In this document: in pieces, positions 9,487-16,364 of the stretch
How the letters are laid out: each line of letters begins with the position of its first letter
Position numbering within the stretch: position 1 is the first letter of the stretch
NCBI GenBank assembly: GCA_002709305.1
Contig: PAQM01000002.1
Span: forward strand, 1 to 43,652
DNA length: 43,652 nucleotides
Reading direction: 5' to 3'
DNA from: Crocinitomicaceae bacterium
GTDB taxonomy: Bacteria > Bacteroidota > Bacteroidia > Flavobacteriales_D > Crocinitomicaceae
The notes under the pieces: generated by a model
Told to the model about the DNA's origin: nothing
The model's input: the letters and a program-made list of their open reading frames with translations, nothing else
The model's database searches: none
Translations under genes and position numbers: made by a program

Positions 9487-11163
9487 GTGAGAGATATTAT
9501 AATAACATTAACTATTATATTCGTGATATTTATTCATTCCAATAGCCAAACATATGGTAAAAATGGTATGGTAGTATCTGATAATACTATTTCGTCCCAA
9601 ACAGGAATTGATATCTTAAAAAAAGGTGGGAATGCTATTGATGCATCAATAGCAACAGCATTCTCTTTAGCAGTAACCTTTCCTCAGGCAGGCAATCTTG
9701 GTGGTGGTGGATTTCTTGTCTATCTTGATTCAAGAGGCAAATCTACTACAATTGATTTCAGAGAAAAAGCACCTTTAGCTTCTAATTCTGTTATGTTTTT
9801 AGATTCGAATGGTAAACTAATTAAAGGAAGTAATCATAAAGGATTAAAATCAGTTGGTGTTCCTGGAACTGTTGCAGGATTATATTTAGCTCACAAAAAA
9901 TATGGTGTTCTCCCTTGGAAAGAGCTTGTTCAACCATCAATAGATTTAGCTGAAAAGGGAATTATCTTTTCTTGGAATCTTGAACAACATGCTAAAAAAT
10001 TTAATTCTGGTGATTACCCTAAATTTCTTCAAGATTATTTTAAAAATTCTAAGGAAAATATAATAAAACAAGGCGAACTTTGGATTCAAAAAGAACTAGC
10101 AGAAACCTTAAAATTCATTCGTGATTATGGAAAAGATGGTTTCTATAGTGGTCCTGTAGCTGATGAAATAGAATCTTTTATGAAAGAAAATGGAGGTCTA
10201 ATTACAAAAGAAGACTTAAAAAAGTATAAAGCGATTGAAAGAGAGCCTATTAAAGGCAAATATAAAGATTATGATATTATATCTATGCCACCACCTAGCT
10301 CAGGAGGCGTAGCAATAATTGAGATGCTAAATATGATAGAAAAGGCAAACCTTGACTCTATAAAATTCAATTCCTCAGAATATATACATCTAATTACCGA
10401 AATTATGAGACGTGCATTTGCTGATAGAGCAGAACACTTGGGCGATCCAGACTTTAATTTAAATATGCCTATAAATAAACTTATTTCAAAAGAGTTTGCC
10501 AAAATGAGATATGCAAATATAGATTTACATAAAGCATCTGTAAGCGACTCTTCAAAGTTTGGTCAATTGTATGATGGAGATAATACTACACATCTTTCTA
10601 TCATTGATAAAGATGGAAATGCTGTTTCTTTAACATATACTATTGAGCAGTCTTACGGTTCTGGATTAGGATCAAAAAAGCTAGGGTTTCTTTTTAATAA
10701 TGAAATGGGTGATTTTAACCCTAAACCTGGATACACAAATAACGGATGGCTAATTGGAACAAAGGCCAATATTATTGAACCTGAAAAACGAATGTTGTCA
10801 AGTATGAGTCCAACTATTATAAGTAAAAAAGGGAAACCTTATTTAATCATTGGAAGCCCAGGAGGTAGAACAATAATCAATACTGTTTTCCAAACAATAC
10901 TCTGTGTCCTTGAATACAACATGCCAATTAAAAAAGCTATTGAAGTATTAAAGATTCATCATCAATGGATGCCAAATAAATTAATTTATGAATCTGATCT
11001 TATTTCAATTGATAGCTTAAAAAAATTAGAAAAAATGGGACATATAGTTTCAGCCACAAAACAACTAGGACGTCTAATGGGTATTCTTTGTCCACTTGAA
11101 GAAGATATATACATTGGTGCTTCTGATTCATCAAGCCCAGATGGTGGCGCTATTGGTTATTAA
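9487..11163 (+). CDS. ggt: Gamma-glutamyltranspeptidase
   Basis: This 558-residue precursor of the Ntn-hydrolase GGT family cleaves gamma-glutamyl bonds (glutathione, gamma-Glu peptides) outside the cytoplasm. A short signal peptide ends near HSNSQ. The large-subunit motifs are present (GGNAIDASIATAF, GNLGGGGFLVY, IDFREKAP). The autocleavage site is NTTHLSIIDKDGNAVS, with T367 as the predicted nucleophile and N-terminus of the small subunit. SSMSPTI and GSPGGRTIINTV follow. The start is GTG; no in-frame ATG precedes the signal peptide. Length is normal for the family. It follows a CotH-type gene by 35 bases and precedes a fructosamine-kinase-like gene by 23. Confidence 0.93.
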   Translation: MRDIIITLTIIFVIFIHSNSQTYGKNGMVVSDNTISSQTGIDILKKGGNAIDASIATAFSLAVTFPQAGNLGGGGFLVYLDSRGKSTTIDFREKAPLASNSVMFLDSNGKLIKGSNHKGLKSVGVPGTVAGLYLAHKKYGVLPWKELVQPSIDLAEKGIIFSWNLEQHAKKFNSGDYPKFLQDYFKNSKENIIKQGELWIQKELAETLKFIRDYGKDGFYSGPVADEIESFMKENGGLITKEDLKKYKAIEREPIKGKYKDYDIISMPPPSSGGVAIIEMLNMIEKANLDSIKFNSSEYIHLITEIMRRAFADRAEHLGDPDFNLNMPINKLISKEFAKMRYANIDLHKASVSDSSKFGQLYDGDNTTHLSIIDKDGNAVSLTYTIEQSYGSGLGSKKLGFLFNNEMGDFNPKPGYTNNGWLIGTKANIIEPEKRMLSSMSPTIISKKGKPYLIIGSPGGRTIINTVFQTILCVLEYNMPIKKAIEVLKIHHQWMPNKLIYESDLISIDSLKKLEKMGHIVSATKQLGRLMGILCPLEEDIYIGASDSSSPDGGAIGY

Positions 11164-11186
11164 ACGAAAAAATTATACCTAAATAA

Positions 11187-12035
11187 TTGATCCATATAAA
11201 TCAAATATTAAAAAAAGAAATTGGTATATCACCCAATGCAATTAATCAACTTTATGGTGGAGATATTAATCTAGTCTATCATTGCATTTTTGATGATAAA
11301 CATTTGGTAATCAAAGTAAATGATTCAAAGAAGTTTCCTCAGATGTTCGAAAAAGAGAAACTAGGGCTTGATCTTCTTTCTCGTTCATACTTTAAAGTAC
11401 CAGAAGTGATTTCGATTGGAACTTTTAAAGAATATGATTACATCATAATTGAATATATAAAACAGGGTAATAAACTCACCTGGGATTTATTTGGTGAAAA
11501 TTTAGCAAAATTACATCGAATAAGTAATGACAAATTTGGACTAGATCATAATAATTACATAGGATCACTTGTCCAAAATAATTCATTTGAGAATGAATGG
11601 TCATCATTTTATTGTAATAATAGAATACTTAACCTCACAAAAATTGCGAGAAACAAAAAATTAATTGATAAAAAAGATTGCGCTTTGATAGATCAATTAT
11701 GTATTGATATTAAAAATATTATTCCTGAAGCTAAACCTTCTCTTATTCATGGTGATTTATGGTCAGGAAACCTACTCTGTAATGAAAATAATCAACCTGT
11801 TTTAATTGATCCTGCAGTATATTACGGTCACCCAGAAATGGATTGGTCTATGCTAGCTTTATTTGGTGACTACCCAGAGAGTGCTTTTAAAAAATATAAA
11901 GAAGTTTACCCTCTAGAAAATGGCTTTAATGAAAGAAAAAAAATTCACCAATTATATCCATTATTAGTTCATTTAATATTATTTGGAAGACAATATTACA
12001 ATTCAGTAAAAAGAATCATTTTGAAATTTTCGTAA
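11187..12035 (+). CDS. Fructosamine kinase family protein
   Basis: The 282 residues match the fructosamine-3-kinase / aminoglycoside-phosphotransferase-like fold across the whole length. Seen are YGGDINLVYHC, the ATP-binding Lys (HLVIKVND), the hinge IIEYIKQG, LAKLHRISNDKFGLDHNNYIG, the catalytic loop LIHGDLWSGNLL, and the metal site LIDPAVYYGHPEMDWSM. Family members phosphorylate ketoamine (glycated) lysines or sugars to trigger deglycation; the bacterial substrate is often unproven. The best start is TTG at 11187, 23 bases after ggt; no ATG lies before the conserved N-terminal helix. It ends 42 bases before the MerR operator. Confidence 0.86.
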   Translation: MIHINQILKKEIGISPNAINQLYGGDINLVYHCIFDDKHLVIKVNDSKKFPQMFEKEKLGLDLLSRSYFKVPEVISIGTFKEYDYIIIEYIKQGNKLTWDLFGENLAKLHRISNDKFGLDHNNYIGSLVQNNSFENEWSSFYCNNRILNLTKIARNKKLIDKKDCALIDQLCIDIKNIIPEAKPSLIHGDLWSGNLLCNENNQPVLIDPAVYYGHPEMDWSMLALFGDYPESAFKKYKEVYPLENGFNERKKIHQLYPLLVHLILFGRQYYNSVKRIILKFS

Positions 12036-12076
12036 AATTTAAAAAAAGTTTATTCGAAAAAGTTATACTATTCTAA

Positions 12077-12116
12077 CAATTTGTTTAACTTTGCAACTAA
12101 ATACTTAAACAAATTG
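12077..12116 (+). promoter_or_regulatory. merR/B12-regulator promoter and dyad operator
   Basis: A perfect 12-bp inverted repeat (CAATTTGTTTAA at 12077-12088 and TTAAACAAATTG at 12105-12116) contains the dyad TTTGTTTAAC-N14-CTTAAACAAA at 12080-12113. The Bacteroidota -7 box TAACTTTG (12086-12093) lies across the left arm. No clear -33 TTG was found. The same dyad occurs twice upstream of the FAS1 gene, so autoregulation by the downstream MerR protein is the simplest reading. Confidence 0.75.
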
Positions 12117-13013
12117 CAGGATATAGATAGCTTAAAAAATAAAGAACGTTTTACCATTAAAGATCTAGAAAACTTTACTGGAATAAAAGCCCATACAATT
12201 AGAATATGGGAAAAAAGATATAAGCTACTTGAACCAAAAAGAACTGAAACCAATATAAGGTATTATGACGAGAACGACTTAAAGAAAATACTTAACATTA
12301 ATTTACTTTATAACAACAGTTATAAAATATCAAAAATAGCTCTTTTGAGGGAACAAGAAATTTTTGAAGCCTCCAAATCATTAATTCTAAATTCCTCCAA
12401 TTCAACTTCAGAAGTAGATCAACTTACTCTTGCAATTCTTAAATTCGAGAAGGAAAAAGTCTTGGATATTTTTTCAAAATATTCAAAAAATATTTTCGAG
12501 TTATATGAAAAAATAATTGTCCCTTTTTTAATCAAAGTAGGAGAATTGTGGCAGGTAAATTCTATTCAAATTATTCATGAACATTTTTTCTCAATTTTAT
12601 TTAAAGAATACTTACATGAAAAAATAACAAGTTTAGATGCAACTGACAAATCAAACTCAAATGTTCTATTATTTCTTCATGAAAAAGAAGAACATGAATT
12701 TACGATACTTCTTTATTATTATCTATTCAAATCTAAAGGATATAATTGCTTCTACATGGGACAAAGTGTTCCTATAAGTGATTTAGAATTTGCTATTCCA
12801 AAAATAAAACCAACATACATCTTCACATCTTGTATAGCCAAAATTGAAGAAAAAGAATTTATTACAATAATTGATACGCTACTAACTCATGCTACTGATG
12901 CTAAAATAATAATGAGTGGATATCAAACATCTATGTACAAAAAACTTGTTCCTGAAAGTATCATTCTAATCAATTCCAAGGAAGAATTCGAGAAACTAGC
13001 TCAAAATATTTAG
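12114..13013 (+). CDS. MerR family regulator with cobalamin-binding domain (CarH/LitR type)
   Basis: An N-terminal MerR winged helix (RFTIKDLENFTGIKAHTIRIWEKRY, then RYYDENDLKKIL) is followed by a B12-binding methionine-synthase-like region. In numbering from 12081 the cap helix bundle carries W157-x9-E167-H168, the signature that contacts adenosylcobalamin in CarH. The Rossmann part carries EEHEFT with H205 in the B12 lower-ligand position (usual motif ExHxxG; Gly is Thr here). CarH/LitR proteins repress in the dark as AdoCbl-bound tetramers and release DNA in light. The frame is open from TTG 12081, but the promoter -7 box overlaps it, so TTG 12114 is the likelier start. Three matching dyads flank this gene. 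Confidence 0.86.
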   Translation: MQDIDSLKNKERFTIKDLENFTGIKAHTIRIWEKRYKLLEPKRTETNIRYYDENDLKKILNINLLYNNSYKISKIALLREQEIFEASKSLILNSSNSTSEVDQLTLAILKFEKEKVLDIFSKYSKNIFELYEKIIVPFLIKVGELWQVNSIQIIHEHFFSILFKEYLHEKITSLDATDKSNSNVLLFLHEKEEHEFTILLYYYLFKSKGYNCFYMGQSVPISDLEFAIPKIKPTYIFTSCIAKIEEKEFITIIDTLLTHATDAKIIMSGYQTSMYKKLVPESIILINSKEEFEKLAQNI

Positions 13014-13067
13014 TTTTTTTTAAATATAAATAGCTGTATAACAGGGGTTTACAAAAAAAAGTGAAAT

Positions 13068-13145
13068 TTTGTTTAATTTTTTCTTGTTTTTGTTAAACAA
13101 AATATATTACATTTGTTTAACAAAAAATTATAAACGTTAAACAAA
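13068..13145 (+). promoter_or_regulatory. FAS1-operon promoter with two 34-bp dyad operators
   Basis: Two dyads of the form TTTGTTTAA(C)-N14-GTTAAACAAA lie at 13068-13101 and 13112-13145. Their inner arms also form a perfect 15-bp inverted repeat (13087-13101 with 13112-13126). The promoter is TTG (13084-13086), a 21-base spacer, and the -7 box TACATTTG (13108-13115). The -33 element is inside the first dyad and the -7 overlaps the left arm of the second, so a bound regulator would block polymerase. Predicted transcription starts near 13121. Confidence 0.8.
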
Positions 13146-13149
13146 AAAA

Positions 13150-14724
13150 ATGAAAACAAAACTACTCAAATTAAAAAACGGATTTTTAACTCTAGTTATA
13201 TCTTTTGCTATTTCAAGTAATTTAAATTCGCAAATAACTGTTTTTGATGTTATATCAGGCAGTCCAAATCATTCTTCTTTAGCTGCTGCTATCAATACAG
13301 CTAATCTAACAGGAGCGTTGCAAGATGTAAATGCTACATACACTGTTTTTGCTCCTGATAATAATGCATTTGATAACTTAGCACTTCAACTTGGTACGAA
13401 TATTTCTGGATTATTAGCCCTACCTAATTTATCAGAAATTTTATTATACCACGTTCTAGATGTATCTGTTGATGCTGCTTCAGTAACAAATGGTCTAATA
13501 GCACAACCGTTAAATAATGCTAATACTATTAAGTTAACTAAAACATCCACTGGTAGTGTATATGCTAATCATGCAATGGTAAATGCTGCAGACCTTCAAG
13601 CTGATAACGGAATAGTTCATTCTATAGAAAAAGTCATTTTATCTGACGAGACTGTTGTAGATATAGCAATTGATAATGGATTTTCAACTTTAGCTACTGC
13701 TGTAATAACAGCTGAGTTATTGCCGGCTTTAACAGATCCTTTTTCCACTTTTACAGTATTCGCACCAGACAATAACTCTTTTGATCAATTAGCTGTAGAT
13801 CTTGGTACAGACTTAAATGGAATTTTAGCGCTCCCAAATTTAACAGACATTTTGTTATACCATGTATTAGACGCTAGTGTAGATGCAGCGTCTGTAAGTA
13901 ATGGATTAGTTGCACAACCTTTGTCAACAACAAATACCATCAAAATGACAAAAACTCAATCAGGTATGGTCTATGCAAATCAAGCAAAAGTGGTTACACC
14001 CGATTTAACTTCTTCTAATGGTATAGTTCATACTTTAGATGCAGTTATTTTACCAAATGAAACAGTTGTAGATATTGCTATCGATAACAACTTTACAGCA
14101 TTAACTACTGCAGTAATTACTGCTGAATTACTTCCTGTATTGACAAAACCTCTAGGATCATTTACGGTTTTTGCTCCAACTGACAACGCATTCAATGATT
14201 TAGCATCAAGTTTGAATACTGATATTAATGGTATACTTAACTTACCTAATTTATCAGAAATTTTATTATACCATACAGTTGCAGGAACAGTAATGTCCTC
14301 TGACTTAGTATCAGGTCCTGTAACTACAATTGAGGGAACAGAAATTTTTGTAGATCTTAGTTCTGGAGTAGTTATTAATGATGCAAATGTTACTACACCT
14401 GATATTAATGCAGACAATGGTGTAGTACATGTAATTGATAAAGTATTATTATCTCAATTTGCAAGTATTGAAACAATAAATGAAGATACAGATATCAGAA
14501 TTTATCCAAATCCTGCATCTAGTTTCATTGACATTAATTTAGATGCAAAAAAATACTCAAAATTATTTATAATCAATCCTGAAGGAAAAATTATAATAAA
14601 GCATGATCTCAAATCAGATCAAACTAGAATAGATGTGAAAAATCTAATTCATGGAAGCTATTTAATAAAAGTCATGGGAGATAGTGGAGAGAAAGCAAAG
14701 AAAATATTTATTTCAAATAAATGA
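13150..14724 (+). CDS. Secreted triple fasciclin (FAS1) domain protein with T9SS type A tail
   Basis: The 524-residue protein has a signal peptide (about residues 1-28, ending NLNSQ) and three tandem FAS1 domains (about 30-165, 166-300, 301-435). Each has a TVFAPDNNAF-like H1 motif and a NGIVHSIEKVIL-like H2 motif. The first two domains share DVSVDAASVTNGL-type segments and look recently duplicated. A C-terminal T9SS type A domain follows (IRIYPNPASSFIDI to HGSYLIKV). FAS1 domains mediate adhesion or bind small molecules; one FAS1-family group binds carotenoids, so light-related roles are possible. It is the first gene after the double operator and the most likely direct target of the B12 regulator. 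Confidence 0.92.
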   Translation: MKTKLLKLKNGFLTLVISFAISSNLNSQITVFDVISGSPNHSSLAAAINTANLTGALQDVNATYTVFAPDNNAFDNLALQLGTNISGLLALPNLSEILLYHVLDVSVDAASVTNGLIAQPLNNANTIKLTKTSTGSVYANHAMVNAADLQADNGIVHSIEKVILSDETVVDIAIDNGFSTLATAVITAELLPALTDPFSTFTVFAPDNNSFDQLAVDLGTDLNGILALPNLTDILLYHVLDASVDAASVSNGLVAQPLSTTNTIKMTKTQSGMVYANQAKVVTPDLTSSNGIVHTLDAVILPNETVVDIAIDNNFTALTTAVITAELLPVLTKPLGSFTVFAPTDNAFNDLASSLNTDINGILNLPNLSEILLYHTVAGTVMSSDLVSGPVTTIEGTEIFVDLSSGVVINDANVTTPDINADNGVVHVIDKVLLSQFASIETINEDTDIRIYPNPASSFIDINLDAKKYSKLFIINPEGKIIIKHDLKSDQTRIDVKNLIHGSYLIKVMGDSGEKAKKIFISNK

Positions 14725-14807
14725 GAAATAAAATATTTACAATAATTGCTATAGTCTCAGTAATATCTACCGCTTTTATTATCATGTGTCAAATAGTTAG
14801 TTGTTAA
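14721..14807 (+). CDS. 28-residue hydrophobic peptide overlapping the FAS1 stop
   Basis: An ATG overlaps the FAS1 stop codon as ATGA (14721-14724). The frame encodes 28 residues, MRNKIFTIIAIVSVISTAFI then IMCQIVSC, and ends at TAA 14805. It is basic at the N-terminus, then one hydrophobic stretch, with two Cys near the end. It fills the space before the terminator exactly, which suggests translational coupling to FAS1. It could be a membrane micropeptide or an uncleaved signal-like peptide; no family was recognised. A chance frame cannot be excluded. Confidence 0.4.
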   Translation: MRNKIFTIIAIVSVISTAFIIMCQIVSC

Positions 14808-14816
14808 TTTTAGTAT

Positions 14817-14854
14817 GGGCCTGGATTCTCTCCACTCCAGGCCCTTTTCCTTTT
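14817..14854 (+). terminator. Intrinsic terminator between the FAS1 and SRPBCC genes
   Basis: GGGCCTGGA (14817-14825) pairs perfectly with TCCAGGCCC (14836-14844) around a 10-base loop, followed by TTTTCCTTTT. It ends two bases before the SRPBCC start, so it would separate or attenuate expression of the downstream genes relative to FAS1. Confidence 0.85.
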
Positions 14855-14856
14855 AA

Positions 14857-15330
14857 ATGATTAAAATCCAAAACATATCAGGTCTTTACAAGATAACATC
14901 CAGCCAACATGTGGATGCCAAACTAGACAAAGTATGGGACTATTATTCTAGACCATCTAATCTTGAATCAATTACACCTAAAAGTTTATCATTCAAAATA
15001 CTAAATAACCCTATTGAAGAGATGAAAGAAGGTGATATCATAAAGTTTAAAATGAGATTACTTCCTTTAATAAACATCAGTTGGGTTACTGAAATAAAAT
15101 CGATAAAATCTTTAAAATACTTTGTTGATGAACAAAAAATAGGACCTTACAAACTCTGGCACCACAGACACAGCTTTGAAGCCAATCGTTTTGGTACTAC
15201 AATAACTGACGAAATACACTTTGCATTGCCATTAAAATTTATTTCAAACATCCTTTATACATTGTTTTTAAAGAAAAAACTCAAAGAAATATTTGAATAT
15301 AGAAACAAAAGAATAATTAACTTTTTATAA
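14857..15330 (+). CDS. SRPBCC (START-like) family protein
   Basis: This 157-residue protein has the SRPBCC hydrophobic-ligand-binding fold: LYKITSSQHVDAKLDKVWDYYSRPSNLESITP, then DIIKFKMRLLPLINISWVTEI, FVDEQKIGPYKLWHHRHSFE and TITDEIHFALPL. Similar proteins annotated as cyclase/dehydrase-like occur beside SDR and photolyase genes in light-responsive clusters of other bacteria; that is family knowledge, not proven here. The ATG directly follows the terminator tail. It leads a tightly packed cassette: 55-aa membrane protein (7-base gap), 41-aa membrane protein (1 base), SDR (1 base). Substrate unknown. Confidence 0.83.
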   Translation: MIKIQNISGLYKITSSQHVDAKLDKVWDYYSRPSNLESITPKSLSFKILNNPIEEMKEGDIIKFKMRLLPLINISWVTEIKSIKSLKYFVDEQKIGPYKLWHHRHSFEANRFGTTITDEIHFALPLKFISNILYTLFLKKKLKEIFEYRNKRIINFL

Positions 15331-15337
15331 AACTACT

Positions 15338-15505
15338 ATGAACTTTATTGAGAAATACTACCCTGTTGTCCTTGCTTTTATCAGTTTTCTTCTATCAGTA
15401 ACACTATGGTTTACAGGACAGAAAGACGAAGGTATGTTTGTTGGTATATGGGTACCATCAATCTTGTGCTTTGCTATATTCATAAGACTTGTCAAAAACG
15501 ATTAA
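15338..15505 (+). CDS. 55-residue two-helix membrane protein
   Basis: The ATG at 15338 begins 55 residues (MNFIEKYYPVVLAFISFLLS to IFIRLVKND). There are two hydrophobic segments (about 8-26 and 33-50) joined by a polar loop, TGQKDEGMF. It is only 7 bases after the SRPBCC stop and one base before the next ATG, which strongly supports a real gene. I recall similar unnamed proteins near SDR/photolyase genes, but no named family can be assigned. Confidence 0.72.
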   Translation: MNFIEKYYPVVLAFISFLLSVTLWFTGQKDEGMFVGIWVPSILCFAIFIRLVKND

Positions 15506-15506
15506 A

Positions 15507-15632
15507 ATGGAAAACTTAACTCTATTTCTAGTTGGATTTTCAATTTTTAGTGCATACATGTTCTTTCTTTTAAGAATGATATGGAAACAACATAACATAC
15601 AAAAAAAAGAAAATTCTTCTAAAATTAAATAA
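15507..15632 (+). CDS. 41-residue single-pass membrane protein
   Basis: ATG 15507 to TAA 15630-15632 encodes 41 residues. One hydrophobic helix (LTLFLVGFSIFSAYMFFLLR) is followed by a strongly basic tail ending KKENSSKIK. It is one base after the 55-aa gene and one base before the SDR gene, so it is probably translated with them. The positive tail predicts a cytoplasmic C-terminus. No known family; it may form a membrane complex with its neighbour. Confidence 0.65.
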   Translation: MENLTLFLVGFSIFSAYMFFLLRMIWKQHNIQKKENSSKIK

Positions 15633-15633
15633 A

Positions 15634-16326
15634 ATGAAAAATATTTTAATAATAGGTGGTTCATCAGGAATCGGGAGAGATGTTGTAAAAAAAATGACAG
15701 AAAACAACTGCAATGTTTTTGCCTCTTTCAACTCCAATAATGAATTCGAATCAAACACAAATTATTTCCATCTAGATGTTATGGAGCAGGAGTTAAACTT
15801 AGATTTTCTTCCTGATGTAATTGATGGTCTTGTATATTGTCCTGGATCAATTAACCTTAAACCATTTAAAAGAATTTCACCAAAAGATTTTACCAAAGAT
15901 TTCGAACTTCAGGTCGTTGGTGCAATTAAAGTGATTCAATCATTACTCAAAAAACTAGATAAATCTGAAAATGCTTCTATTGTTTTATTTTCAACTGTAG
16001 CTGTAAAATTAGGCTTTAATTTCCATACACAAGTTGCGTCTTCAAAAGGTGCAATTGAAGGTTTAACTAAATCTCTAGCAGCTGAGTTATCACCTAACAT
16101 AAGAGTCAATTGTATAGCACCATCATTAACAAAAACTCCTCTTTCATCAAAGCTATTAAATAGCGAAGAAAAAGTGATTAATAATGCTAATAGACATCCT
16201 CTCAAAAGAATAGGAAATTGCAATGATATTTCGTCATTTGTTGAGTTTTTATTATCTGAAAAATCTTCATGGATTACAGGACAAGTAATTCAAATTGATG
16301 GTGGTATCTCTTCGCTCAAAATTTAA
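15634..16326 (+). CDS. SDR family protein lacking the catalytic Tyr
   Basis: This 230-residue Rossmann protein has the NAD(P)-binding GGSSGIG (residues 8-14), LVYCPGSIN in the NNAG position, a candidate catalytic Ser in LFSTVAV (about 120), SSKGAIEGLTKSLAAEL with K138, IRVNCIAPSLTKTPL, and the C-terminal WITGQVIQIDGG. The active-site YxxxK reads V134-A-S-S-K138, so the general-acid Tyr is replaced by Val. As I recall, related SDR proteins in photolyase clusters also lack this Tyr, which suggests a family trait, not damage. It may bind cofactor without classical oxidoreduction. It follows the 41-aa gene by one base. Confidence 0.85.
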   Translation: MKNILIIGGSSGIGRDVVKKMTENNCNVFASFNSNNEFESNTNYFHLDVMEQELNLDFLPDVIDGLVYCPGSINLKPFKRISPKDFTKDFELQVVGAIKVIQSLLKKLDKSENASIVLFSTVAVKLGFNFHTQVASSKGAIEGLTKSLAAELSPNIRVNCIAPSLTKTPLSSKLLNSEEKVINNANRHPLKRIGNCNDISSFVEFLLSEKSSWITGQVIQIDGGISSLKI

Positions 16327-16364
16327 GAATTTATTTTTTGTATCTTAGGTCAAAAACCTAGACA

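Noticed and set aside
14028-14417. 129-codon minus-strand frame inside the FAS1 gene
   Set aside because: It is the antisense shadow of the third FAS1 domain, with no start context and no recognisable motif.
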